A DNA stretch of 35,906 nt from an uncultured Bacteroides sp. (GTDB lineage Bacteria; Bacteroidota; Bacteroidia; Bacteroidales; Bacteroidaceae): positions 1-35,906 of the forward strand of contig CALUIQ010000222.1 of the NCBI GenBank assembly GCA_944320735.1, read 5' to 3'. The notes under the pieces are model-generated. The model ran no database searches. It saw only the letters and a list, made by a program, of their open reading frames with translations, and was not told the DNA's origin. A program made the translations under genes and the position numbers. This document shows, piece by piece, positions 23,710-30,989 of the stretch. How positions within the stretch are numbered: position 1 is the stretch's first letter; each line of letters opens with the position of its first letter.

Positions 23710-23759
23710 CCTTGCACGACCGCTAATTGTCAACTTGTATGGTTAGTAGTCGTGCAAGG
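23710..23759. terminator. Hairpin between convergent nitroreductase and upp
   Basis: CCTTGCACGAC (23710-23720) and GTCGTGCAAGG (23749-23759) are perfect 11-bp arms. CTAA/TTAG inside the loop extends the fold. No U-run follows on the plus strand, so if it terminates, it does so weakly, though its position between convergent genes fits. Confidence 0.55.
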
Positions 23760-23786
23760 AGGTTGTGTTATGCAAAAGCAAGTTGA

Positions 23787-24446
23787 TTACATTTTGTCGC
23801 CATACGCCAAATCGCCCGCATCACCCAAACCGGGAACAATATAAGCATGTTCATTCAGAGATGGGTCAATGGCGCCACACCATAAGATTACATCATCTTC
23901 AGGGAAGAGTTTTTGCAGATGCTCCACACCTTGTCGGCTGGCAATGATGCAAGCTATGAGCAGGCGTACAGGATGCCCTTTGGTGCAGAATGCCTTATAG
24001 GCAAGTTCCATACTTTCACCCGTAGCCAGCATAGGGTCAACCAACAGTAAAGTCTTATTGGTCAAGGCAGGAGTCGCAATATATTCCACGTGCACGTCCA
24101 CTTGTTTATGCTCCGGGTCTGTATAATAACGATAAGCTGAAACGAAAGCATTCCCCGCACGGTCGAATACATTCAAGAATCCGATGTGCATAGGCAATCC
24201 CGCCCGGAATACGGTGGCAATGACCAAATCATCATCCGGTGTACGGGTTTGGGCTATTCCCAAAGGTGTTCGCACTTCCTTGGTGGAATAGGTCAGTTCC
24301 TTACTTATTTCATACGCCATCAGTTCTCCAATGCGTTCGATATTGCGCCGGAAACGCATACGGTCTGTCTGTATGTTCACGTCGCGCAGTTCTGCTACGT
24401 ATTGGTTGAGGATGGAGTCACTTTCTGCAAAATTTATAATTCTCAT
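23787..24446 (-). CDS. upp: Uracil phosphoribosyltransferase
   Basis: Pyrimidine salvage: uracil + PRPP to UMP + diphosphate, cytoplasmic. It has 219 residues from the ATG at 24446, giving MRIINFAESDSILNQYVAEL. A longer in-frame extension upstream lies across the promoter and is not used. Family blocks seen are RIGELMAYEISKELTY, FRAGLPMHIGFLNVFDRAG, the PRPP loop LLLVDPMLATGESMELAYKA and the uracil-binding tail YIVPGLGDAGDLAYGDKM. In the PRPP loop most homologues have ATGGS where this has ATGES. The gene stands alone with its own -7 box. Confidence 0.95.
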   Translation of the reverse strand: MRIINFAESDSILNQYVAELRDVNIQTDRMRFRRNIERIGELMAYEISKELTYSTKEVRTPLGIAQTRTPDDDLVIATVFRAGLPMHIGFLNVFDRAGNAFVSAYRYYTDPEHKQVDVHVEYIATPALTNKTLLLVDPMLATGESMELAYKAFCTKGHPVRLLIACIIASRQGVEHLQKLFPEDDVILWCGAIDPSLNEHAYIVPGLGDAGDLAYGDKM

Positions 24447-24473
24447 ATTACTCTGAATTATATGTAACAGCTG

Positions 24474-24481
24474 CAAACATA
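24474..24481 (-). promoter_or_regulatory. -7 box of upp
   Basis: The minus strand reads TATGTTTG, fitting TAnnTTTG, 27 bases before the ATG at 24446. Confidence 0.5.
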
Positions 24482-24556
24482 CGAAAAAAAGAATGAAATC
24501 AGCCGTGTTCCCGATAAATAAATTCCCCAAATCAGAGGTTGGTAATAATTTAATTG

Positions 24557-24564
24557 TAACTTTG
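24557..24564 (+). promoter_or_regulatory. -7 box of the mannonate utilisation unit
   Basis: TAACTTTG fits TAnnTTTG, 44 bases before the SDR start codon at 24609. The -33 region is not distinct. A hexuronate regulator site was not recognised. Confidence 0.5.
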
Positions 24565-24608
24565 CCACAACATAGTGCATAAATGTTTTATTTAAATAAC
24601 GAATTATC

Positions 24609-25418
24609 ATGAAGAACTTATTCGACATTAAAGACAAAGTAATCGTCATCACTGGCGGTTGCGGTATTTTGGGTAAGAACATCGCCAACTATTTGGCAGA
24701 GCAAGGTGCTAAAATCGTCATCTTGGACCGTGCGGAAGAAATCGGCAAGCAACTGGAGGCTGAATTGAGCCAAAAGACGGAAGCCTTGTTCCTCACGACG
24801 GATGTGCTGAACAAGGACGTGCTGGAAGAGAACAAGAAAGCCATTGTAGAGCGTTTCGGCACCATTGACATCCTGCTGAACGCCGCCGGAGGCAATATGG
24901 CCGGAGCTACCATTGCGCCGGACAAGACTTTCCTCGACTTGGACATCGACGCTTTCCGCAAGGTGGTTGACCTTAACCTCTTCGGTACCATCCTGCCTAC
25001 AACGGTATTCGTGCCCGTTATGGCAGAGAACAAGAAAGGTGCCATCGTTAACTTCTGTTCGGAATCCGCTCTGCGTCCGCTGACCCGTGTCGTAGGTTAC
25101 GGTGCCGCCAAGTCGGCTATCGCCAGCTACACGCGTTATATGGCTACAGAACTCGCTACGAAGTTCAGCCCCGAATTGCGTGTCAACGCTATTGTGCCGG
25201 GCTTCCTGCTGACCAACCAGAACCGCTCGTTGCTGACCAACCCCGACGGCTCGTACACCGACCGTGCCAAGGCCATCATCGCCCACACGCCTGCCGGACG
25301 CTTTGCCGAGCCGGAAGAGCTTTTCGGTACTATCCATTACCTCATCAGCGACGCTTCGAGCTTCGTGACGGGTGCTCTCTCGGTAGTAGACGGTGGATTT
25401 GACGTATTCTCCATCTAA
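24609..25418 (+). CDS. SDR-family D-mannonate oxidoreductase (fructuronate reductase)
   Basis: Short-chain dehydrogenase of 269 residues. It has the Rossmann motif VITGGCGILGKNIA (about 13-26), the NAAGG cofactor motif, the catalytic Ser in VNFCSESALRP and the catalytic YGAAK. The tail SFVTGALSVVDGGFDVFSI is typical. It lies just upstream of mannonate dehydratase, so the likely reaction is NAD(P)H-dependent interconversion of D-fructuronate and D-mannonate in glucuronate catabolism. This assignment is from context and resemblance to Bacteroides SDRs in that role, since classical UxuB is a different, long-chain family. A repeat-containing gap of about 140 bases separates it from uxuA. Confidence 0.88.
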   Translation: MKNLFDIKDKVIVITGGCGILGKNIANYLAEQGAKIVILDRAEEIGKQLEAELSQKTEALFLTTDVLNKDVLEENKKAIVERFGTIDILLNAAGGNMAGATIAPDKTFLDLDIDAFRKVVDLNLFGTILPTTVFVPVMAENKKGAIVNFCSESALRPLTRVVGYGAAKSAIASYTRYMATELATKFSPELRVNAIVPGFLLTNQNRSLLTNPDGSYTDRAKAIIAHTPAGRFAEPEELFGTIHYLISDASSFVTGALSVVDGGFDVFSI

Positions 25419-25422
25419 AATT

Positions 25423-25535
25423 AATGAAGAACTAATAATGAAGAATGAAGAATTTTCAAGGATGCTTAAGGGAAGAAATTCTTCATTCGGAGGCAAAGCC
25501 GACATTCTTCATTCTTCATAAAATTGTTCTTCATT
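25423..25535. repeat. AATGAAGAA-type inverted repeat between SDR gene and uxuA
   Basis: The outer arms are AATGAAGAAC (25423-25432) and GTTCTTCATT (25526-25535). The inner arms are AATGAAGAATGAAGAATT (25437-25454) and CATTCTTCATTCTTCAT (25503-25519). The core contains GGAGGCAAAGCC. A related element occupies 28999-29068 after the S41 peptidase. It may form a processing hairpin within the uxu transcript. Confidence 0.7.
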
Positions 25536-25560
25536 CCTAATTCTTAATTCTTAAATTATT

Positions 25561-26736
25561 ATGATACTCTGTGAACAAACTTGGCGCTGGTACGGGCCGA
25601 ACGATCCCGTCAGCCTGTGGGACATCAAGCAAGCCGGGGCCACCGGCATCGTCAACGCCTTGCACCACATCCCCAACGGTGAGGTGTGGACTGTGGAAGA
25701 GATAATGAAACGCAAGGAAATGATAGAAGCCGTAGGGCTGAAGTGGTCGGTTGTGGAAAGCGTACCCGTACATGAGCATATCAAGACCCAGACGGGCGAC
25801 TATCAGAAGTATATCGACAACTACAAGGAAAGCATCCGTAACTTGGCCAAGTGTGGCGTGATGATTGTCACCTATAACTTTATGCCTGTGCTCGACTGGA
25901 CGCGCACCGACTTGGCCTACGAGCTGCCCGACGGAAGCCGTGCCTTGCGCTTTGAGCGTGCCGCCTTCATCGCTTTCGACCTCTTCCTGCTGAAGCGTCC
26001 CGGTGCTGAGGCTGAATACACTGACGAAGAGAAGGCTAAGGCAAAAGCCCGCTTCGAGCAAATGACCGACGAGGACAAGCAACGCCTCATCCGCAATATG
26101 ATAGCCGGCCTGCCCGGTTCGGAAGAGAGCTTCACCCTGGAGCAATTCCAACACGAACTGGACCGCTACAAGGACATCACGCCCGAACGTCTCCGCCAGA
26201 ACCTCATCTACTTCCTCAGCGAAATCTGCCCCGTGGCGGACGAAGTGGGCGTCAAGCTCGTCATCCATCCCGACGACCCGCCCATGTCCATCCTCGGCCT
26301 GCCGCGCATCATGAGCAACGGTGAGGACTTCCAGGCACTCATTGACGCCGTGCCCAACGAGAGCAACGGCCTCTGCCTCTGCACCGGTTCTTTGGGCGTA
26401 AGCAGTGCCAACGACTGTGCCGCCCTGATGGAACGCTTTGCCGACCGCATCAACTTCGTCCACCTGCGCAGCACTAAGCGTGACACCGAAGGCAACTTCT
26501 ACGAGGCCAACCACTTGGAAGGCGATGTAGATATGTACCACGTTATGAAAGCCTTCCTCGAGATGCAGCAACGCCGCGGCGTATCCATCGCCATGCGTCC
26601 CGACCACGGGCATCAGATGGTTGACGACCTACGCAAGAAGACCAACCCCGGCTACTCCTGCATCGGCCGCCTTCGCGGACTCGCCGAGCTTCGCGGACTG
26701 GAGATGGGCATCGCGAAGACGCTGTACAATGATTGA
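25561..26736 (+). CDS. uxuA: Mannonate dehydratase
   Basis: Dehydrates D-mannonate to 2-keto-3-deoxygluconate in glucuronate catabolism. It is a Fe/Mn-dependent TIM-barrel enzyme in the cytoplasm. The 391-residue length is normal for UxuA. Family blocks seen are [19 protein letters not shown] at the start, then [20 protein letters not shown] and [11 protein letters not shown]. The metal-site regions follow: [38 protein letters not shown] and [12 protein letters not shown]. It pairs with the upstream SDR oxidoreductase. No kdgK/kdgA genes occur in the window. Its stop is within 20 bases of the next lipoprotein start. Confidence 0.97.
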   Translation: MILCEQTWRWYGPNDPVSLWDIKQAGATGIVNALHHIPNGEVWTVEEIMKRKEMIEAVGLKWSVVESVPVHEHIKTQTGDYQKYIDNYKESIRNLAKCGVMIVTYNFMPVLDWTRTDLAYELPDGSRALRFERAAFIAFDLFLLKRPGAEAEYTDEEKAKAKARFEQMTDEDKQRLIRNMIAGLPGSEESFTLEQFQHELDRYKDITPERLRQNLIYFLSEICPVADEVGVKLVIHPDDPPMSILGLPRIMSNGEDFQALIDAVPNESNGLCLCTGSLGVSSANDCAALMERFADRINFVHLRSTKRDTEGNFYEANHLEGDVDMYHVMKAFLEMQQRRGVSIAMRPDHGHQMVDDLRKKTNPGYSCIGRLRGLAELRGLEMGIAKTLYND

Positions 26737-26753
26737 TATATAATATGAATAAT

Positions 26754-27887
26754 ATGAAGGAAACATTAATAGCCCTGAGCCTCTCCTTGTGTGTAGGCTT
26801 GGGGCTTACTTCTTGTTCACAGAAGGCATTGCCCGTAGAGGGCGAAGGCTACTCCATCGAGTCAGCCCAACGTTTTATGGAAATGGCTCGTCAAGCCATG
26901 GACGGAAACCAACCCACGGAGGAAGACTGGCGCGCCTTATTTGCCACCAAGGGTTACCACACCTTCTTCAAAGTATGGAATTGGACAGACTCTACCAAAT
27001 GGCAACGCAACATCCGCAACGGTTTCGACCTCGCTTTCAATCCCGCCCGTAAGGCGCAATTGGACAGCATCGTTGCCCATCCGTTGGGTGCGGAGAGTGC
27101 CGATGAGGACTTCTTCACCTATAACTTCTACCTGACCAAGCAACGTTTTGACGAATTGGACAAGTTCATCCATACAGCCGACTTCGACCAAGTGATGCGA
27201 CAGGCTCATGAGCGTGTACTCCAATTCCTGCCTGTCGGGGCGGACACCTTGGATTTGCCTCCCATGAAGTGCTACTACCTGGCTTTCGATCCCGAAGGAC
27301 GTACCGGGAACGGAGTAATCTTCTACGACTATAATACCGCTTTCGAGGATGGTACGGAAGGATTGGTGAATGGCGTGGCGCACGAGTTGCACCACCAATA
27401 CATGGGATTGCTGATGAACACCCGTTTCCGGAAAGACAGTGACGGTGCAGCCCTCATAGCCATTGTGCGCAATCAGTTGGAAGGTGCCGCCGACCTCATC
27501 AATAAAGGCAAGATGCCTGTGGACAGGCTGGGTGCTTACGGTCCCGAAATCGTAAAGATGTACAACGACGATTACTTTGACAGTCCCAACGTGCTTCGCC
27601 AGCTCGACTCGCTGACCTGCGGCTATCTGGCAGGCACGATTGACGTCAAGCAATACCAGGCCGCTGCCGAATGCGCCCACTTCGAAGGCCATACCACAGG
27701 CGACTACATGGTGTTCCTCATCCGCGACAAGCTGGGTAAGCAGGCGGTCATCGATTGCCTTGCCGACTTCCCCGCTTTCGTCCTCCGTTACAACGAAGCT
27801 GCCCGGAAAGCCGGCACTTATGTCTTCAGCGATACGTTTGTGCAACACATCGACAGCATCTGCGCGGACTTGCAAGAGAGTGAATAA
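26754..27887 (+). CDS. Putative zinc-dependent protease lipoprotein (DUF5700-like)
   Basis: Lipoprotein of 377 residues from the ATG at 26754, with another ATG three codons earlier. The lipobox is LTSC (Cys21). The key feature is a gluzincin-type zinc motif in VNGVAHELHHQYMGLL, with further acidic residues downstream (NQLEGAADLINKGKM) that could give the third ligand. The arrangement matches the DUF5700 'putative Zn-dependent protease' group. The substrate is unknown, and an envelope or surface location follows from the lipid anchor. It follows uxuA within 18 bases and precedes an S41 peptidase by 30 bases, so four genes (SDR, uxuA, this, S41) may be one transcript. A link to uronate use is not evident. 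Confidence 0.8.
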   Translation: MKETLIALSLSLCVGLGLTSCSQKALPVEGEGYSIESAQRFMEMARQAMDGNQPTEEDWRALFATKGYHTFFKVWNWTDSTKWQRNIRNGFDLAFNPARKAQLDSIVAHPLGAESADEDFFTYNFYLTKQRFDELDKFIHTADFDQVMRQAHERVLQFLPVGADTLDLPPMKCYYLAFDPEGRTGNGVIFYDYNTAFEDGTEGLVNGVAHELHHQYMGLLMNTRFRKDSDGAALIAIVRNQLEGAADLINKGKMPVDRLGAYGPEIVKMYNDDYFDSPNVLRQLDSLTCGYLAGTIDVKQYQAAAECAHFEGHTTGDYMVFLIRDKLGKQAVIDCLADFPAFVLRYNEAARKAGTYVFSDTFVQHIDSICADLQESE

Positions 27888-27917
27888 GTATTATCCACCA
27901 TTTATTGTTGAATTGAT

Positions 27918-29003
27918 ATGAAGAAAATATTGCCATATAAGAAAAAAACAATTCTCTATCTCCTGCTTTCCCTCCTATGCCTCCCCGCCATGGCACAAGT
28001 GACGTTCACCACCGAACAATACCTGGCCGATTTCGACTTCGCCGTGAAGGAACTGGAGACCAACTATGCCGGCTATCCCGCCATAGCGGAAGACCCGAAG
28101 CAGAAGAACGCCTTCGAGCAACTGAAGTCCAGCCTCCGCAGGCAAGTGGCCGAAGATGGAAGAGACGGATTGGACGCCATCGGTGAACTCTATGCCTGGT
28201 TCGGCGACTTCCACCTGCGGGTAGGCATATCCACCACGCCCTACATGCGGAAAGTGCCCACTTACGAAAGCATGAAAGTCTACAATCCGAAGGCCACCTA
28301 CCGGAAGATTACCGACCACACCTTCCTGATACGCTTCCCCTCGTGTATGGGAGACCCCACGATAGAATGGGTGAAGAAATCCATCGAGGCCTACCTGGCG
28401 TCGGGATGCGAGAACCTGATTATCGACATCCGGGGAAACAGAGGAGGGTCGGACCTGATGTATGAGCCTTACCGCCAACTGCTTTACGACCGTAGGGGAT
28501 ACCAGGACGGAGCCGAAGTGCGCAACACGCCCGCTCACATAGCCGAGATGGAGGACATCGACATCGACTTCGTGCAAGAGATAGTGAGGAAGATGAAGAC
28601 CTCCAAGGACGAGTTCGTCCCCTTGACCACGCGCTACATGGAGATAGCTTACGACAGCATCTCGCCCCTGCCTCGCCGGGCCGCCCTCCTCATTGACGCC
28701 AGCGTGGCCAGTTCGGGCGAGCAGATGGTGCTGGACCTCCGCGCATGCAGTGACCGCACCGCCATCTACGGACGCGACAACACGAAAGGCTGCCTGGACC
28801 TCTCGAACAACCGCGAGGTAGCCTTGCCCCACACGACCGTCGGTCTCACCATCCCCATGAGTCGCTCCTACCGCCTGCCCGACCACGGAGTAGACCAGAC
28901 GGGCATCGCCCCGGACACACGCATCCCGCTCCCCCTGCCCGAGACCCTGACCGACAACATCGACGAATGGACGCAGTGGGTGGCCGGAGAACTGGAAAAA
29001 TGA
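27918..29003 (+). CDS. Exported S41-family peptidase
   Basis: Tail-specific-protease (S41/CtpA-like) protein of 361 residues with a signal peptide (TILYLLLSLLCLPAMAQ). The N-terminal helical part (30-95) is followed by LYAWFGDFHLRVGIS. The peptidase core contains CENLIIDIRGNRGGSDLMYE and the nucleophile region LIDASVASSGEQMVLDLRAC, then RDNTKGCLDLSNN. The C-terminal GVDQTGIAPDTRIPLPLPET matches the 'GV.PD..V' tail of S41 enzymes. No PDZ domain is evident. It probably acts in the periplasm or at the surface. Its stop codon falls inside the first arm of a dispersed inverted repeat. Confidence 0.88.
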   Translation: MKKILPYKKKTILYLLLSLLCLPAMAQVTFTTEQYLADFDFAVKELETNYAGYPAIAEDPKQKNAFEQLKSSLRRQVAEDGRDGLDAIGELYAWFGDFHLRVGISTTPYMRKVPTYESMKVYNPKATYRKITDHTFLIRFPSCMGDPTIEWVKKSIEAYLASGCENLIIDIRGNRGGSDLMYEPYRQLLYDRRGYQDGAEVRNTPAHIAEMEDIDIDFVQEIVRKMKTSKDEFVPLTTRYMEIAYDSISPLPRRAALLIDASVASSGEQMVLDLRACSDRTAIYGRDNTKGCLDLSNNREVALPHTTVGLTIPMSRSYRLPDHGVDQTGIAPDTRIPLPLPETLTDNIDEWTQWVAGELEK

Positions 29004-29068
29004 AGAACTAATCAATGAAGAATTCTCAGGGATGCCCGAAGGAAATTCTTTATTCTTCGTTCTTCATT
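28999..29068. repeat. AATGAAGAA-type inverted repeat after the S41 gene
   Basis: The outer arms are AATGAAGAAC (28999-29008) and GTTCTTCATT (29059-29068). The inner arms are AATGAAGAATT (29014-29024) and AATTCTTTATT (29044-29054), one mismatch. It is a second copy of the 25423-25535 element and overlaps the S41 stop codon. It lies between convergent genes and may act as a terminator. Confidence 0.7.
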
Positions 29069-29075
29069 AAATTGT

Positions 29076-29474
29076 TTATTTCACTTTTTCCCCCATCTCA
29101 ATCCATTCCACATCATTCGGTACAATAGTACGGCGAGCCACCTTTCCGTTGCTGCTTCGGCTGTATTCGGGGATGAAACCCACGGTCAATTTCGTGAACT
29201 GCTCTCCGCTCATTTCCTCCGGCGTGTCCACGCCCTGCCCTTTTGCCTGGCCTACCAGGTAGAACGTTCCAAGCCCTTCGAGCTTCACCGAATTGCCGCT
29301 CTCCATCATGTCGCCCATCACCTCGCCCAACCCCAGGAGCACGGCATACGTGTCGCCCAGGCTTACGGTAGACATACGGGCCAGACGCTCGGCCACTTCT
29401 TTGGTGGTGTATGTTCCTACGGTCAGCGACCGGGGGAACCATTTCCCGTTTAGTTTCTGCTTCTTGTAGAACAT
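29076..29474 (-). CDS. HU-like DNA-binding protein (HU-HIG type)
   Basis: Nucleoid-type DNA-binding protein of 132 residues from the ATG at 29474. An in-frame extension of 19 codons upstream runs into the palindrome array and is not preferred. The sequence MFYKKQKLNGKWFPRSLTVG, TTKEVAERLARMSTVSLGDT, VKLEGLGTFYLVGQAKGQGV and FIPEYSRSSNGKVARRTIVP matches the Bacteroidetes HU variants (HU-HIG) rather than classical 90-residue HU. It has the helical dimerisation part and beta arms but a divergent tail. The three-palindrome array begins 52 bases upstream of the ATG, between this gene and higB. Autoregulation through that array is an inference. Confidence 0.85.
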   Translation of the reverse strand: MFYKKQKLNGKWFPRSLTVGTYTTKEVAERLARMSTVSLGDTYAVLLGLGEVMGDMMESGNSVKLEGLGTFYLVGQAKGQGVDTPEEMSGEQFTKLTVGFIPEYSRSSNGKVARRTIVPNDVEWIEMGEKVK

Positions 29475-29525
29475 AACATTATCAATATTTAGATATAACC
29501 CATTCGTGTAAGACACTCGGGATAG

Positions 29526-29586
29526 AATCATTGCCGATGATTCCTATAATCATTGGCAATGATTGATCCAATCATCGGCAATGATT
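29526..29586. repeat. Three-unit palindrome array, 17-bp units at 22-bp period
   Basis: Unit 1 is AATCATTGCCGATGATT (29526-29542), unit 2 is AATCATTGGCAATGATT (29548-29564) and unit 3 is AATCATCGGCAATGATT (29570-29586). Spacers are exactly 5 bp (CCTAT, GATCC). Unit 3 is the exact reverse complement of unit 1, and unit 2 is a perfect palindrome around its central base. The length, period and symmetry equal those of the array at 14534-14594, while the sequence is unrelated. It sits between the HU-like gene (minus) and the HigBA module (plus). Confidence 0.85.
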
Positions 29587-29668
29587 CCCTATCAAGTCCC
29601 AAAGATAACGCTTTCAAGTGACATAGACAAGCGGGGCAAGTGCCTGTCTTTAAAAAGTCGTCTCGCTG

Positions 29669-29699
29669 TTCCTAAATAGGAAACAAATAATTATCTTTG
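29669..29699 (+). promoter_or_regulatory. higBA promoter with overlapping operator palindrome
   Basis: TATCTTTG (29692-29699) is a consensus -7 box, 22 bases before the toxin ATG. The palindrome TTCCTAAATAGGAA (29669-29682, arms TTCCTA/TAGGAA) covers the -33 region. This is where a dimeric HTH antitoxin such as HigA would block RNA polymerase, and toxin-antitoxin modules of this kind are usually autoregulated. Confidence 0.6.
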
Positions 29700-29721
29700 C
29701 ACCGGTATAAGAAGTAAAAGT

Positions 29722-30063
29722 ATGGCTAAGCCAAAATTTAAGATAGTTTATTTGGAAGAAGCTATTCACTTTCTGTCCTCTTTGGAGGGGAAAGCTAAGG
29801 CTAAGATTGTATATAACATCGGGAAAAGCATGTATGTCCTTGATAAGGAGTTGTTTAAGAAGCTAGATAATACGGATATCTGGGAATTTCGGACGTTATA
29901 CAATGGAATCTCTTACCGCTTACTAGCCTTTTGGGATACGGAACAGGAGACGTTGGTTGTGGCAACTCATGGTTTTGCCAAGAAAACTCAAAAGACTCCG
30001 GTAAAAGAAATTAAGAAAGCTCAAAAACTAAGGGAACAATACTTTAATGATAAACAAAGATAA
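29722..30063 (+). CDS. higB: RelE/HigB-family toxin
   Basis: Toxin of a type II module, a RelE-fold ribosome-dependent mRNA interferase, 113 residues. Family blocks are KFKIVYLEEAIHFLSSLEGK at the N-terminus, NTDIWEFRTLYNGISYRLLA (core strands with the Arg), and FWDTEQETLVVATHGFAKKT followed by a Lys-rich helix (KKTQKTPVKEIKKAQKLREQ). This is the phage-Gp49/HigB subgroup with toxin first and HTH antitoxin second. The antitoxin start lies right after its stop. It is AT-richer than the neighbouring core genes, fitting horizontal origin. Confidence 0.9.
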   Translation: MAKPKFKIVYLEEAIHFLSSLEGKAKAKIVYNIGKSMYVLDKELFKKLDNTDIWEFRTLYNGISYRLLAFWDTEQETLVVATHGFAKKTQKTPVKEIKKAQKLREQYFNDKQR

Positions 30064-30064
30064 T

Positions 30065-30373
30065 ATGAAAGTCTATTCGCACGAAGAAATGTTGGATAAG
30101 GTGCTGGGTGTTAAGGGAACTGCGCCTCGAAACAAGTATGAAGCCGATATGGATAACTTTCTTATAGGAGAGGCCATCAAGAAGGCGCGGGAAGCTAAGA
30201 ACTTGACGCAAGAGCAGTTGGGTGAGTTGATGGGAGTAAAGCGCGCACAAGTCTCTAAGATTGAAAGCGGGAAGAGCATCACATTCTCCACGATAGTAAA
30301 AGCTTTCAAGGCGATGGGGGTGAAATCCGCAAAATTGGAACTTGATTCATTAGGGAAAGTAGCCCTTTGGTAA
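30065..30373 (+). CDS. higA: HigA-like XRE-family antitoxin
   Basis: Antitoxin of 102 residues from the ATG at 30065. An ATG at 30047 would overlap the toxin end and add six residues. The N-terminal part (MKVYSHEEMLDKVLGVKG) contacts the toxin. The C-terminal half is a helix-turn-helix of the XRE type: IGEAIKKAREAKNLTQEQLG, ELMGVKRAQVSKIESG and FSTIVKAFKAMGVKSAKLEL. It should neutralise HigB and repress the operon through the palindrome at 29669-29682. Confidence 0.9.
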   Translation: MKVYSHEEMLDKVLGVKGTAPRNKYEADMDNFLIGEAIKKAREAKNLTQEQLGELMGVKRAQVSKIESGKSITFSTIVKAFKAMGVKSAKLELDSLGKVALW

Positions 30374-30385
30374 TATTTTGTTATT

Positions 30386-30970
30386 ATGCTGAAACTCACT
30401 CCCCCCAACGGCGCCGACCGTGTGTTGCTCCACTCGTGCTGCGCCCCTTGCTCCAGCGCCATCATCGAATGTATGTTGGCTAATGGCATATGCCCTACCG
30501 TGTTCTACTTCAACCCCAACATCTATCCTCGTGAGGAATATGAGATAAGGAAGCAGGAGGCCGTCCGCTTCGTCACCGCCCAAGGCCTGGACTTTGTGGA
30601 CGCTGACTATGACTACGACCGATGGAAAGCCTGCATAACGGGACTGGAAAAAGAGCCGGAGCGGGGCGCGCGATGTCTGCAATGCTTTGTCCTGCGTCTG
30701 ACGGAGACGGCACGCTATGCCTCCGAGCACGGCTTCACCTTGTTCACCACCACCTTGGCTTCCTCACGTTGGAAGAGCCTGGAGCAAATCAACGAGGCGG
30801 GACGTTTGGCCGCTTCGCGCTATCCCGGCACGGTGTTCTGGGAGCAGAATTGGCGCAAGGGCGGTTTGCAGGACCGACGCAACCAGTTGCTGAAGGAGTA
30901 CGGCTTCTATAATCAGCAGTATTGCGGGTGCGAGTTCAGTATGCGCAGACTGGAAGTTCCCAAAGTATAG
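30386..30970 (+). CDS. queH: Epoxyqueuosine reductase QueH
   Basis: Reduces epoxyqueuosine to queuosine in the last step of tRNA wobble-base modification. QueH is the non-cobalamin alternative to QueG and uses clustered Cys residues to bind an Fe-S cluster and nearby iron. It has 194 residues. Cys motifs are VLLHSCCAPCSSAIIE (near residue 17-25), RCLQCFVLRLTETA and NQQYCGCEFSMRRLE at the C-terminus. NPNIYPREEYEIRKQE and FTTTLASSRWKSLEQINEAG are also typical. The last 60-odd bases are duplicated at 32788-32848. Here the protein ends in SMRRLEVPKV, while the downstream copy encodes SRRRLEK and stops. Confidence 0.95.
   Translation: MLKLTPPNGADRVLLHSCCAPCSSAIIECMLANGICPTVFYFNPNIYPREEYEIRKQEAVRFVTAQGLDFVDADYDYDRWKACITGLEKEPERGARCLQCFVLRLTETARYASEHGFTLFTTTLASSRWKSLEQINEAGRLAASRYPGTVFWEQNWRKGGLQDRRNQLLKEYGFYNQQYCGCEFSMRRLEVPKV
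30901..30939. repeat. Left copy of queH 3'-end direct repeat (candidate attachment/junction site)
   Basis: Positions 30901-30939 and 32788-32826 agree at 38 of 39 bases, 27 identical, one G/A difference, then 11 identical (TGCGAGTTCAG). Beyond this point the copies diverge in both sequence and stop codon. The two copies bracket the AlbA_2 gene, as expected for an insertion by site-specific or homologous recombination at the end of queH. Confidence 0.8.
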
Positions 30971-30989
30971 ATTTATTAAGAAAAAAGGT

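Noticed and set aside
24447..24530. N-terminal extension of upp
   Set aside because: It crosses the -7 box, is hydrophobic and absent from UPRT proteins; the ATG at 24446 gives the normal start.
27975..29015. Minus-strand frame opposite the S41 peptidase
   Set aside because: It is antisense to a gene with intact S41 motifs and a signal peptide.
29526..29586. Considered as a CRISPR remnant or plasmid iteron origin
   Set aside because: The third unit is inverted relative to the first, spacers are 5 bp, and no replication initiator gene is nearby.
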